Assembly (NCBI GenBank): GCA_910579185.1
Contig: CAJTTG010000001.1
Location: forward strand, 310,001-374,000
Direction: 5' to 3'
DNA from: an uncultured Muribaculaceae bacterium
GTDB lineage: Bacteria > Bacteroidota > Bacteroidia > Bacteroidales > Muribaculaceae
DNA length: 64,000 nucleotides
Shown here: piece by piece, positions 27,041 through 36,332 of the stretch
Numbering within the stretch: position 1 is the first letter of the stretch
How the letters are laid out: every line of letters starts with the position of its first letter
Program-made: the position numbers and the translations under genes
The notes under the pieces: model-generated
The model's database searches: none
Seen by the model: only the letters and a program-made list of their open reading frames with translations
What the model was told of the DNA's origin: nothing

Positions 27041-27682
27041 ATGAACCGAAAAGGCAAACTATATTTCCGCTACGGCACTATGGGCTCCGCAAAAACAGCC
27101 CTACTTCTTACACAGGCCTATAATTTTGAAGAGCGTGGCATGCGCTACGTGTGCCTGAAGCCGATTATAGACAACCGAGATGGGAAAAATGTGATCAAAT
27201 CCAGAATCGGCATTGAACGCGAATGCCGGTGGATATATAACGACACGAACATCTATGAGCTTGCCCAAGAGCTGTTTGAAGAGCAGATGACCGTAATAGA
27301 CTGGATTCTGGTTGACGAGGCTCAATTTCTATCTGAGGAACAGGTGGATCAACTTGCACGCATTGTTGATGACTTCGGGTCAAATGTGATCTGTTATGGG
27401 CTCAGAACCGACTTCCAAAGCCACTTGTTCGAAGGATCACGCCGCCTTTTTGAAGTTGCAGACACCATTGATGAGATCAAATCGACATGCAATTGCGGAA
27501 GAAAAACAATTATCAACGCACGAATAGATGCAAAGGGAGACTTCGTTGAAGAAGGCGCACAGGTAGAGATCGGCGGCGATGACCGCTACATAGCCGTGTG
27601 CCGCAAATGCTGGCGCAACAAACGCATAGAGCAATCCTCCCGGATCTCGCTACCTTTTCTTGAACTAAACACACACAAATGA
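27041..27682 (+). CDS. tdk: thymidine kinase (TK1-like)
   Basis: Thymidine kinase phosphorylates thymidine for dTTP salvage. The 213-residue product has a TK1-type layout: a P-loop RYGTMGSAKTALLLTQAYN at residues about 8-26, Walker B WILVDEAQFLSEEQV, a substrate lasso region YGLRTDFQSHLFEGSRRLFE, and a zinc-type Cys set (CNCGRKT and CRKCW). The P-loop has Ala in place of the usual Gly just before Lys (GSAKT), which I recall as Ser or Ala in some related sequences. Start at 27041 gives the family N-terminus; an upstream in-frame ATG at 26960 overlaps the candidate promoter. It ends overlapping the next gene by 4 bp. Confidence 0.9.
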   Translation: MNRKGKLYFRYGTMGSAKTALLLTQAYNFEERGMRYVCLKPIIDNRDGKNVIKSRIGIERECRWIYNDTNIYELAQELFEEQMTVIDWILVDEAQFLSEEQVDQLARIVDDFGSNVICYGLRTDFQSHLFEGSRRLFEVADTIDEIKSTCNCGRKTIINARIDAKGDFVEEGAQVEIGGDDRYIAVCRKCWRNKRIEQSSRISLPFLELNTHK

Positions 27683-28443
27683 AACGACACTATCTCCTCA
27701 CAATCCTCTTAGCAATATCAATAGCTTTTTCCACATTATCCGCTTCCGAAAAATCAGCAGAGACATTACGCTACAAGATAGTCTACCGCTGGGGGCTGGT
27801 CAACAAACAGGCCGGAAGAGCCACCTTCAATATCAGTCACCGCAGTGACGGGTCAAGTCATGCATCAATGTGTGCGCGAACAGAACCATGGGCAGACCAT
27901 GTGTATAAAGTCCGAGACACACTATTGACAACATTCAATACCAAGACACGACTGCCGTCATCATATACCAGGATAGCACATGAGGGTGGAGCATACGCGA
28001 ACGACAAAGTCACATTCAGCCGCAATGGCAACACTACATCAGCATCATGCGTCAGACTCCGGCGAGGGAAAAAGGACAAATCCGTCAGCCGCAATGAGAC
28101 CTCACTGACAGCAAACGGGAATGCCGTGGATCTTCTATCCTCGTTCTATTACCTGCGAGGATTAGATTTCTCCAATATGACCTCAGGCACACCCCACGTA
28201 ATAAATATTTTTTCAGGCAAGCGGAAAGAAGTGCTGAAAATAAGCTATCATGGGATTGAGACCATCAAAATTGACGGTCAGAATAAAAGAACCCATAAAG
28301 TGACTTTTACGTTCACGTCTGAAAATGGGAAAACGACATCAAGCCCAATCAAGGCGTGGCTATCAACCGATGAAAAACATATCCCTCTGAAATTAGAAGG
28401 TGAATTAAAAATAGGAAAAGTGCAATGCATTCTGATACAATGA
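27679..28443 (+). CDS. DUF3108 family exported protein
   Basis: A 254-residue exported protein with signal peptide (KRHYLLTILLAISIAFSTLSA, cleavage before SEKSA). The mature sequence fits DUF3108: LRYKIVYRWGLVNKQAGRAT at the start, repeated beta strands with a D-T-L-L-T-T-F-N middle, and a C-terminal strand set ending IPLKLEGELKIGKVQCIL. The family is thought to form a beta-rich lipid- or envelope-related fold, but no activity is known. It overlaps tdk by 4 bp (ATGA) and the following nucleotidase gene by 4 bp (ATGA), so the three are tightly coupled. Confidence 0.82.
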   Translation: MKRHYLLTILLAISIAFSTLSASEKSAETLRYKIVYRWGLVNKQAGRATFNISHRSDGSSHASMCARTEPWADHVYKVRDTLLTTFNTKTRLPSSYTRIAHEGGAYANDKVTFSRNGNTTSASCVRLRRGKKDKSVSRNETSLTANGNAVDLLSSFYYLRGLDFSNMTSGTPHVINIFSGKRKEVLKISYHGIETIKIDGQNKRTHKVTFTFTSENGKTTSSPIKAWLSTDEKHIPLKLEGELKIGKVQCILIQ

Positions 28444-30203
28444 TCCGAAAACTTATATTACCGATAATGATTATTGCGACATCTGTCTCAACATCTGAAG
28501 TTCAAGCAGAGCCCATCAACAAACAGAAAAAAGTCACTATCGCATACACCACCGATGTGCATGGTAACTTTTTCCCATACGACTTTATCCGATTGCAAGA
28601 TGCCCCCGGGTGCTATGCACGAGTAGCAACCGCAATAGAGAATATCCGGCAACAAGAAGGGTCCGAGAATGTGGTATTGCTTGACAATGGTGACATTCTA
28701 CAAGGGCAGCCGACAGTTTATTATTACAACTACATAGATACCATTACGCCACATATTGCCTCAGAGATATACAACTTCATGAATGTTGACGCTGCTACAG
28801 TCGGCAATCATGACATAGAGACAGGACATGCAGTATATGATAGAGTGAGACGTGGCTCCAGGACACCGATACTTGCGGCTAATGTCATTGATAAAGCCAC
28901 AGGACAGCCATATTTCGAGCCATATACGATAATATCACGAGGGGATATGAAAATAGCAGTCCTCGGACTTCTGACACCGGCAATACCAGCATGGCTTCCA
29001 GAGAACCTATGGAGCGGCATGCGTTTTGATCCAATGGAAGAAACAGCTTCTAAATGGATCAAGATCATTAAAGAGAAAGAAAATCCTGATGCGATTATCG
29101 GGTTATTCCACTCAGGACGCGACGCGTCAAAAACCACTGCCGGATTCATAGAGAACGCGTCTATGACGGTGGCAAGGAATGTGGCCGGGTTCGATGCCGT
29201 CCTTATGGGGCATGACCATCAGACCTTCTGCGATACGCTGCATAATGTTTCAGGAGAGACAGTACAGCTTCTTAACCCGGCCAATAATGCCCTGAATATC
29301 GGGATATTGACCCTTTCCAAGAATAACCCTGACGAAGCGTTGAAAACAGAAGCGAGACTTATGGATGTAAGCTCAATAAAGCCTTCAGAAAAATTTTTAG
29401 AGCATTTTGCAAAATATAAATCCGATGTTGACAAATTCGTAAATCGCGAGATTGCCCAAATTACAGATTCAATCTATACGCGAGATGCCTTTTTCGGTCC
29501 ATCAGCATTCATGACGCTATTGCATGACCTGCAGCTGCAGATCACCGATGCGGATATCTCGATGGCCGCTCCCCTCACCTTTGACGGCTCAATAGCAGCA
29601 GGTCCACTCCGCATCGCCGATATGTTCACACTATACAAATACGAGAACATGCTATCGACATTGCAGCTTACCGGGAAGGAGATCAAAGACTATCTCGAAT
29701 ACAGCTATTCGTTATGGATACAATCGCCAGAGCAATCAAATAATCCACATCTGATCAATTTCGTATCAGAGAATCCAACCCCAGCCAACAACCGGCTGAA
29801 AAACCCTTCTTATAATTTTGACTCCGCAGCAGGAATAGACTATACAGTTGACATCACAAAACCCAAAGGCGAGAGAGTTGAAATCAAATCGCTATCGGAT
29901 GGCCGACCATTTGATCTGACAAGCACATATACAGTAGCCGTCAACTCATATCGAGCCGGAGGCGGAGGTAACCATCTGACAGACGGCTGCGGACTTTCAC
30001 CCGAAGATCTGAAAACAAGAGTGATCACCACCACTGATAAAGATCTACGATACTATCTTATGAAACTGGTTGAAAGCAGACGGCGCATAACTCCTACCAT
30101 TGACCGGAACTGGAAGTTTATCCCCGAGGAGATAGCCATGCCACTCATCGAGACGGACAAAGAACTGCTATTTGGAGAAAACAGCTCCAAGTCACAAAAA
30201 TAA
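28440..30203 (+). CDS. secreted 5'-nucleotidase / metallophosphoesterase
   Basis: A 587-residue exported two-domain metallophosphoesterase of the UshA/CpdB class. After a signal peptide (ILPIMIIATSVSTSEVQA) the metal-binding motifs appear in order: YTTDVHGNFFPYD, LDNGDILQGQP, GNHDIETG, LFHSGRD and MGHDHQTFCD. The C-terminal 5'-nucleotidase domain (about residues 330-560) contains a substrate-stacking region PTPANNRLKNPSYNFDSAAG and SYRAGGGGNHLTDG. It should release nucleosides or sugars from extracellular nucleotides in the periplasm, which fits its coupling to thymidine kinase in a salvage operon. The ATG at 28440 overlaps the DUF3108 stop. Confidence 0.92.
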   Translation: MIRKLILPIMIIATSVSTSEVQAEPINKQKKVTIAYTTDVHGNFFPYDFIRLQDAPGCYARVATAIENIRQQEGSENVVLLDNGDILQGQPTVYYYNYIDTITPHIASEIYNFMNVDAATVGNHDIETGHAVYDRVRRGSRTPILAANVIDKATGQPYFEPYTIISRGDMKIAVLGLLTPAIPAWLPENLWSGMRFDPMEETASKWIKIIKEKENPDAIIGLFHSGRDASKTTAGFIENASMTVARNVAGFDAVLMGHDHQTFCDTLHNVSGETVQLLNPANNALNIGILTLSKNNPDEALKTEARLMDVSSIKPSEKFLEHFAKYKSDVDKFVNREIAQITDSIYTRDAFFGPSAFMTLLHDLQLQITDADISMAAPLTFDGSIAAGPLRIADMFTLYKYENMLSTLQLTGKEIKDYLEYSYSLWIQSPEQSNNPHLINFVSENPTPANNRLKNPSYNFDSAAGIDYTVDITKPKGERVEIKSLSDGRPFDLTSTYTVAVNSYRAGGGGNHLTDGCGLSPEDLKTRVITTTDKDLRYYLMKLVESRRRITPTIDRNWKFIPEEIAMPLIETDKELLFGENSSKSQK

Positions 30204-30245
30204 AGCCGCGGCATAATGTTTGCCACTTTGTTGCATCCTCAATGA

Positions 30246-30276
30246 TTGGTTGTTACAAAATATAGCATTATCTTTG
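30246..30276 (+). promoter_or_regulatory. promoter of the RND efflux operon
   Basis: TTG at 30246-30248, a 20-bp spacer and TATCTTTG at 30269-30276 match the Bacteroidota consensus. The -7 box ends only 7 bp before the first ATG (30284), so the transcript would be leaderless or translation starts at a later Met (30287 or 30290). Confidence 0.55.
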
Positions 30277-30283
30277 CAGCAGT

Positions 30284-30736
30284 ATGATGATGAAACATAT
30301 CGGAAAATATATCGCTTTATTTCTTATTGCACTGATCAGCATGACCAGTGCAACGCGATATCATCATCATAAATGCGACGGCAGTGCTGAAATCCCATTT
30401 GCGTCATGCAAGCTTGGAATATCAAGCGACGGAAATATCTATTGCCACACACATGATGCAGACAAGAACAGCACCCAAGGCAACAAAACACATCACACCC
30501 ACGAATGCAATACCGACAACTGCAATATCGTGACGCTGACGGCATCAATCCTGTCAACTAAACAAGCATCAAACATTCAGATCCTGACTGATTGCGAAGC
30601 GGCTTCAGGCATATCATATATCCCAAGTCCATCAGTCACAAAGACACAAGAGAACAATAATCCAGATCTTCAACAGATACACATTCCGCCATTAGCCGGC
30701 GAAGAAAACCGTTACCGAGGTTCACCGCGTGCCTGA
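30284..30736 (+). CDS. His/Cys-rich small exported protein heading a metal-efflux operon
   Basis: A 150-residue protein with a signal-like N-terminus (KHIGKYIALFLIALISMTSA) and a metal-ligand-rich middle. Visible clusters are RYHHHKC near residue 25, IYCHTHDADK, and THHTHECNTDNCN near residue 72. The C-terminal third is Pro/Asn-rich and unstructured-looking. No catalytic domain is recognised. It precedes the adaptor, RND pump and TolC-type genes, so it may bind or sense a metal in the periplasm; that is inference. I have seen comparable small proteins in front of such operons in Bacteroidales but cannot confirm the family name. Three consecutive ATGs make the exact start ambiguous. Confidence 0.7.
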   Translation: MMMKHIGKYIALFLIALISMTSATRYHHHKCDGSAEIPFASCKLGISSDGNIYCHTHDADKNSTQGNKTHHTHECNTDNCNIVTLTASILSTKQASNIQILTDCEAASGISYIPSPSVTKTQENNNPDLQQIHIPPLAGEENRYRGSPRA

Positions 30737-30814
30737 TATATCCGAGGCATAAATACCTGTCAGCACAGAGTGTTGACGCACAACGCATAACCCCATAACA
30801 TAACGGAATCCATA

Positions 30815-31966
30815 ATGAAGATCAATCTAATTATGGTGGCACTCTACGCCACTATTATAACCACTTCGTATTCATGCGTCTATCAACATAAAGAAAGCGA
30901 TGACGACAAAGACCATAACAATGCCGAAGCACAGAGCCAACACGACGGTTCGATAACAGTCAGCGAAGAAGACGCAAGTAAATTTGGCATTGAGACGCGT
31001 CCGGCCGAATCAAAACCATTCAACGAAGTGATCAGAGCATCAGGCCGAATCCTCAACAATTCCAATGATCAGGCAACAATATCTGCTCCCACAGCAGGCA
31101 TTCTCACATTAGGGAAAAACATAACAATCGGGCAACCGATCAGATCCGGTGCATCAATCGGGCAAATCTCCGCCAAGGGAATAAGTGGCGGAGATACGAA
31201 TCAAGCCGCCAAAGTGGCCGTGGCAACAGCAAAAAAAGAGCTTGAGCGACTTGAGCCGTTGATGAAAGAAGGGATTGTGACCAAGCGCGAATACAACGCG
31301 GCATCAGCAGCATATCAGAGCGCCCTCGCCTCCTATTCGCCAAGTGCGGCTTCGGGGACTGTACGGTCGTCAATCGATGGTGTGATACAGCAGTTGCTTG
31401 TCCGTTCCGGAGATTACGTTGATGCAGGAACCCCGATAGCAATTGTAGGGAAAAACAGGTCTCTCGTACTGCAAGCCGATCTGCCTGAGAAATACAGGGA
31501 CAAACTATCCTCCATCATTACAGCAAATATCAGGACGCCCTACGCAGAGAATTGGATCAGCATTGATTCGCTTAATGGGAAACGTACGGCACTCTCTCCA
31601 AACGATCAGGTATCCGTATCCTCACAGACAGGCTATCTACCTGTATCATTCACTATCGATAATGATGGCAGCCTGTCGGCCGGATCATTTGTTGATGTGA
31701 GCCTGATATGCAGAAGTGAGGAGACAGCATATTCCGTACCAAATGAGGCTATTACCGAACAGCAAGGGAATTATTTCATATATGTCAAGACCGGAAGCCA
31801 CAGCTATGAGAAACGTAAAGTGATCCCCGGTCTGTCGAACGGAATTGAGACAGAGATTAAATCAGGAATACACGAAGGAGAGAATATAGTTGTGAAAGGA
31901 GCGACAATAGTGCGCCTTTCAGAGCAGGGCGGAAATATTCCACAAGGCCATTCCCATAACCACTAA
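30815..31966 (+). CDS. RND efflux periplasmic adaptor (CusB/CzcB-like)
   Basis: A 383-residue membrane fusion protein linking the inner-membrane pump to the outer-membrane channel. The signal ends TTSYSC, a lipobox, so the adaptor is probably lipid-anchored. Domains: an N-terminal charged linker (ESDDDKDHNN), a barrel-sandwich hybrid (TISAPTAGILTLGKNITIGQ and the matching RSSIDGVIQQLLVRSGDYVD), a short helical hairpin between them (ATAKKELERLEPLMKEGIVT), a beta-barrel, and a C-terminal membrane-proximal domain. The end is His-rich (GHSHNH), which may bind metal. Most like the heavy-metal branch (CusB, CzcB). It lies 12 bp before the pump gene. Confidence 0.88.
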   Translation: MKINLIMVALYATIITTSYSCVYQHKESDDDKDHNNAEAQSQHDGSITVSEEDASKFGIETRPAESKPFNEVIRASGRILNNSNDQATISAPTAGILTLGKNITIGQPIRSGASIGQISAKGISGGDTNQAAKVAVATAKKELERLEPLMKEGIVTKREYNAASAAYQSALASYSPSAASGTVRSSIDGVIQQLLVRSGDYVDAGTPIAIVGKNRSLVLQADLPEKYRDKLSSIITANIRTPYAENWISIDSLNGKRTALSPNDQVSVSSQTGYLPVSFTIDNDGSLSAGSFVDVSLICRSEETAYSVPNEAITEQQGNYFIYVKTGSHSYEKRKVIPGLSNGIETEIKSGIHEGENIVVKGATIVRLSEQGGNIPQGHSHNH

Positions 31967-31978
31967 AACCTTCAGATC

Positions 31979-34900
31979 ATGCTTGACAAAATCATACGGT
32001 TTTCATTAAAAAACCGTCTTACAATACTTGTTATTACCGGAGCATTACTGATCTGGGGATGTCTGTCGCTAATTGACACGGACATTGATATATTTCCGGA
32101 TCTTAACGCTCCGACCGTCACCATAATGACTGAAGCTCCCGGCATGACACCGGAAGAAGTAGAACGTACCATCACGTATCCAATAGAGACAGCCCTGAAC
32201 GGAGCTGCTGACGTGAGACGCGTCCGCTCTGCATCTTCAACAGGATTTTCCGTTGTATGGGTAGAATTTGACTGGAATGCAGACCCCAACATAGCGCGAC
32301 AGACTGTTTCGGAAAAGATCGCAAACCTTGCCGGACAAATGCCGCCCTCGGCAAGCACACCGGTTCTTGGACCACAATCATCAATTTTGGGTGAAATCAT
32401 GATCATCGGGTTAAGATCCACCGGTGCGACCACGGCCACAGAGCTACGTACAATCGCAGACCGGACATTAAGCCCAAGAATCCTGTCGCTTGGCGGAGTG
32501 TCCCAAGTATCAGTTATCGGTGGCGACGTAGCTGAATATCAGATACGGCTAAAACCCGACAGGATGAAATACTTCGGAATCACACTTCAAGAGGTCAGGG
32601 ATGCCTCGGAGAGCCTGAATCAAAATGGTTCGGGAGGTGTGATCTATGATTACGGGAATGAATATCTTATCAAAGCGGAGGTACACAGCAATAACCCCGA
32701 GGATATAGCCAAAAGCATTGTGCGCAGCAATGCAGAGGGCGAGACAGTGACCATAGGCGATATAGCAGATGTCGTAATCGGCGCGCAAAGCCCCAAACTG
32801 GGCACAGCATCGGTAAAGACACAGAATGCAGTGCTTGTCACAGTTACCAAACAACGTGGGGCAAGCACGGAGAAAATCACTGAAAACATTGACCGGATGC
32901 TTGGTGAATTAAAGGCAACAATGCCGAGTGATATTCAAATCGACACCGACATATTCCGCCAGAACGATTTCATATCGGGTTCAGTCAACAATCTAAAGGA
33001 ATCTTTGCTTGAAGGCTCAATATTCGTAATGATTGTGCTATTCATATTCCTAATGAATTTCAGGACGGCAATAATATCCATAGTGGCTATCCCATTATCC
33101 ATAATAGTCACACTGCTGATATTAAGCCTGTCGGGTATGACCATCAACACGATGGTTCTCGGAGGTATTGCAATCGCTATCGGGTCGCTGGTTGACGACG
33201 CAATTGTCGATGTTGAAAATGTCTATAAACGATTACGTCAGAACTTTAGTCTTCCAAAAGACGAACAACTGCCGATAAGAACAATTGTATTTGAAGCATC
33301 TAAAGAAGTCCGACTCCCCATACTTAATTCCACCTTGATAATAGTGGCCAGTTTCCTTCCGCTGTTTTTCCTATCAGGGATGGAGGGGCGATTGCTTATC
33401 CCACTCGGACTCGCATTCATAATCGCACTTGCGGCATCCACCATCGTGGCATTGACCGTGACTCCTGTTCTATGCAGCTATCTTCTCGCAGGGGAAAAAC
33501 AGTCATCCTCAACAACGAAAGAGCCATGGCTGTCGCGCAAGCTCAATCAACTATATTGCAAATCATTAGATTCCGCACTTGGCAACCGCAAAAAAATACT
33601 GATAATAACCGGTATCACCGTAGCCGGCGCGATTGCATGCTTCTTCACGCTTGGAAGAGGATTTCTGCCATCGTTCAACGAAGGGTCATTGACAATCAAT
33701 GTAGCGACATTGCCCGGCATATCCCTTGAAGAGAGCGACAGAATCGGACGGGAAGCTGAAAAGATCATATTGTCAATCCCGGAGATAAAGACCACAGCAC
33801 GCAAAACAGGACGTGCAGAGCTTGACGAACATTCACTCGAAATAAACATGTCGGAGATCGAAGCACCTTATACTCTATCAGGCCAAAGCCGCGAGGAAAT
33901 GGTCGCCGATCTGCGCCACAAGCTATCACATCTACCGGGAACAAATATCGAGATCGGTCAGCCAATCTCCCACCGCATAGATGCCATGCTTTCCGGTACG
34001 GAAGCTCAGGTTGCAATCAAAGTATTCGGCGAGGATCTTGACGCGCTCCGGAGAATAGCCCGAGATATCAAAGATCATATTTCAGCCGTAGACGGGATTG
34101 TGGATGTCAATATGGAACAACAGATTGAACGTCCACAGATAGACATTCGCCCACGACGTGAATTACTTGCAAAATACGGGATCACAAACCGGGATTTCAC
34201 ATCCGCAATCGAAACAATGACAGCCGGTATAACAGTATCACAGGTATTTACCGAGGGCGTACCCTATGATATTGTACTCAAGATAGATCCTAATGAATGT
34301 GACGGCATCGCTGATTTGACAAACCTGATGATCGACTCCAACATAGGGAAAATACCTCTGAGCTATGTGGCTGAGATCGTGTCGTCGAGTGGGCCAAACA
34401 CCATTAAACGCGAGAATGTGAAACGCCGTATGGTTGTCTCGGCCAATGTTGAAGGGACAGATCTGAGGAATGCAGTCAACAGCATTAAAGAAGTGATAAA
34501 TAAACAGGTGACGATACCGGAGAATTACTACATAGAATATGCCGGACAGTTTGAGAACGAAGCCAAAGCATCACGGACACTTGTCATTGCTTCCGCAGGA
34601 GCAATACTGCTCATATTGTTGCTTCTCATGCATGAATACCACAGTATCCCTCAGGCTCTGGTTATACTGACGAATATGCCGCTTGCAATAGTTGGCGGAG
34701 TGCTAATGCTTTTCATAACCGGCAGAGAGCTGAATATACCGGCAATCATAGGATTCATTTCACTGATGGGAATAGCCACCCGAGGCGGAATGCTACTGGT
34801 TTCACGTTACAACTCTCTCAAAGAAACCGGTGTACCTCTCAGGCAAAGATTATTAAAAGGATCGTCCGACCGATTAAACCCGATAATAATGACTGCATTG

Positions 34901-35071
34901 ACCTCGGCATTAGCCCTGATCCCATTGGCGGTCAGAGGGACAGAACCGGGCAATGAGATCCAATCACCTATGGCACTCGTGATTCTCGGTGGACTGATTA
35001 CGTCTACAATCCTTAATCTCTACATTGTACCAATCCTCTACTCCTATATCAAAAAATCGAAAAAACAATGA
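31979..35071 (+). CDS. RND efflux pump, CusA/CzcA-like (heavy-metal branch)
   Basis: A 1030-residue inner-membrane proton-driven pump with twelve predicted transmembrane segments in two repeats, each with a large periplasmic porter domain. The heavy-metal branch is supported by the opening MLDKIIRFSLKNRLTILVIT, TIMTEAPGMTPEEVERTITY and the TM4 motif IAIAIGSLVDDAIVDVENVY, whose first Asp aligns with the proton-relay Asp of CusA. A HRIDAML segment is near the region holding CusA metal-binding Met residues, but copper, silver, zinc or cadmium cannot be told apart from sequence. It overlaps the next gene by 4 bp (ATGA). Confidence 0.9.
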   Translation: MLDKIIRFSLKNRLTILVITGALLIWGCLSLIDTDIDIFPDLNAPTVTIMTEAPGMTPEEVERTITYPIETALNGAADVRRVRSASSTGFSVVWVEFDWNADPNIARQTVSEKIANLAGQMPPSASTPVLGPQSSILGEIMIIGLRSTGATTATELRTIADRTLSPRILSLGGVSQVSVIGGDVAEYQIRLKPDRMKYFGITLQEVRDASESLNQNGSGGVIYDYGNEYLIKAEVHSNNPEDIAKSIVRSNAEGETVTIGDIADVVIGAQSPKLGTASVKTQNAVLVTVTKQRGASTEKITENIDRMLGELKATMPSDIQIDTDIFRQNDFISGSVNNLKESLLEGSIFVMIVLFIFLMNFRTAIISIVAIPLSIIVTLLILSLSGMTINTMVLGGIAIAIGSLVDDAIVDVENVYKRLRQNFSLPKDEQLPIRTIVFEASKEVRLPILNSTLIIVASFLPLFFLSGMEGRLLIPLGLAFIIALAASTIVALTVTPVLCSYLLAGEKQSSSTTKEPWLSRKLNQLYCKSLDSALGNRKKILIITGITVAGAIACFFTLGRGFLPSFNEGSLTINVATLPGISLEESDRIGREAEKIILSIPEIKTTARKTGRAELDEHSLEINMSEIEAPYTLSGQSREEMVADLRHKLSHLPGTNIEIGQPISHRIDAMLSGTEAQVAIKVFGEDLDALRRIARDIKDHISAVDGIVDVNMEQQIERPQIDIRPRRELLAKYGITNRDFTSAIETMTAGITVSQVFTEGVPYDIVLKIDPNECDGIADLTNLMIDSNIGKIPLSYVAEIVSSSGPNTIKRENVKRRMVVSANVEGTDLRNAVNSIKEVINKQVTIPENYYIEYAGQFENEAKASRTLVIASAGAILLILLLLMHEYHSIPQALVILTNMPLAIVGGVLMLFITGRELNIPAIIGFISLMGIATRGGMLLVSRYNSLKETGVPLRQRLLKGSSDRLNPIIMTALTSALALIPLAVRGTEPGNEIQSPMALVILGGLITSTILNLYIVPILYSYIKKSKKQ

Positions 35072-36261
35072 AACGAGCAATAACATCCATACTCATAGGA
35101 GTAAGTCTGACAATAACAATCGCCGCACAGAATGAAAGATTCAATTATTGTGTTGATTTCATAACATCCAATAATGAGACGCTGAAAGCTGACTCGATCA
35201 ACACACAATCGCAGATATTGTCATTGCAACAGAAAAACAATCTCTCAGACCCGGAATTGGATCTGAGTCATCAATGGGGACAGCGCGGAATCGGCAATAA
35301 ATGGAGTGTCGGAGTCAGTCAGAGTTTCGAATGGCCAGGAGTGTATTCTGCTCGAAAAAAGCAGATCAATGCGGAAGTGGAGGCACTGACACAAAACCTT
35401 TCGGCTCAAGAAAACGAGCTGCGCATGAATATACGAAATGCATTGATTGAATATATCTACACCCGAAAACTGATCGCTCTGTATAATGATCAACTTGCAA
35501 GAATCGATTCACTGATCATAATATACAACAGAGGTGCAGAACTTGGTGAGATTTCCAAGCTTGATGTGAACAAGCTCAAAATAGAACGTATTGCAGCTTC
35601 AAGACAATTAAATGAAGCCCAAAATACGCTGACCGGGCATCAGCAAACCATAAAAAATTTAAATGGCGGAAAAGATTGCTCGAACGAGTTGGCCACCCTT
35701 AGTGATTTCCCTAATGTAGAACCAGGAAATGTGGATGATTACATACAAACAGCACAAATACATGACCCGAGCATACAAGCACTGACCATGCAATCCGAAG
35801 CCATCAGGCATGAAAGCAACGTGGTAAGGCAAAGCTATATCCCGAGCTTTTCCGTGGGATATAGTCATGATTACGAACTTGGCGAACATTTCAATGGAGT
35901 GTCTATAGGTCTGACACTTCCAATATTCTCAAACAGAAAGAAGAAATCGGAGATAGCAAGCAGAAGAACATTCATAGAGACATCACAAGAGATAGTGCAA
36001 TCAGAGATCCATAATGAAATCAAAACTCTGTATAGACAAGTGGTCAACCTGAACACAGAGATTAACCAATATAGGGCTGTCATCGAGGATAAAGATAATA
36101 TCAGACTGCTCAACATGGCTCTGGATGCCGGACAAATCACATTGATAGACTATCTGCAGCAAGTCAATTATTTCCAGCAAGCGCAGGCCGATTACATCGG
36201 AATAGAACGCCAGCGAGCTATATACATGTCTCAATTATGCCGGTGGGAAAATTGGAATTGA
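35068..36261 (+). CDS. TolC-family outer-membrane efflux protein
   Basis: A 397-residue outer-membrane channel protein of the TolC/CusC family, the third part of the efflux system. A short signal peptide (RAITSILIGVSLTITIAA) is followed by two similar halves dominated by long amphipathic helices (for example LSAQENELRMNIRNALIEYIY and the matching region near residue 310), which form the periplasmic tunnel, and strands such as WSVGVSQSFEWPGVYSARKK that enter the outer membrane. The length is shorter than E. coli TolC but fits the heavy-metal CusC-like group of Bacteroidota. Translation is coupled to the pump gene by an ATGA overlap. Confidence 0.88.
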   Translation: MKRAITSILIGVSLTITIAAQNERFNYCVDFITSNNETLKADSINTQSQILSLQQKNNLSDPELDLSHQWGQRGIGNKWSVGVSQSFEWPGVYSARKKQINAEVEALTQNLSAQENELRMNIRNALIEYIYTRKLIALYNDQLARIDSLIIIYNRGAELGEISKLDVNKLKIERIAASRQLNEAQNTLTGHQQTIKNLNGGKDCSNELATLSDFPNVEPGNVDDYIQTAQIHDPSIQALTMQSEAIRHESNVVRQSYIPSFSVGYSHDYELGEHFNGVSIGLTLPIFSNRKKKSEIASRRTFIETSQEIVQSEIHNEIKTLYRQVVNLNTEINQYRAVIEDKDNIRLLNMALDAGQITLIDYLQQVNYFQQAQADYIGIERQRAIYMSQLCRWENWN

Positions 36262-36283
36262 GCTGAACAAAACGTGATATAGA

Positions 36284-36315
36284 TTTGCTATTGATATTCA
36301 AATTGAATACTTTTG
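36284..36315 (+). promoter_or_regulatory. promoter of the RSH gene
   Basis: TTTG at 36284-36287, a 20-bp spacer and TACTTTTG at 36308-36315 form a full consensus match. The RSH ATG follows 17 bp later at 36333, giving a very short leader. Confidence 0.65.
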
Positions 36316-36332
36316 CAAAGAAAGAAGATACA

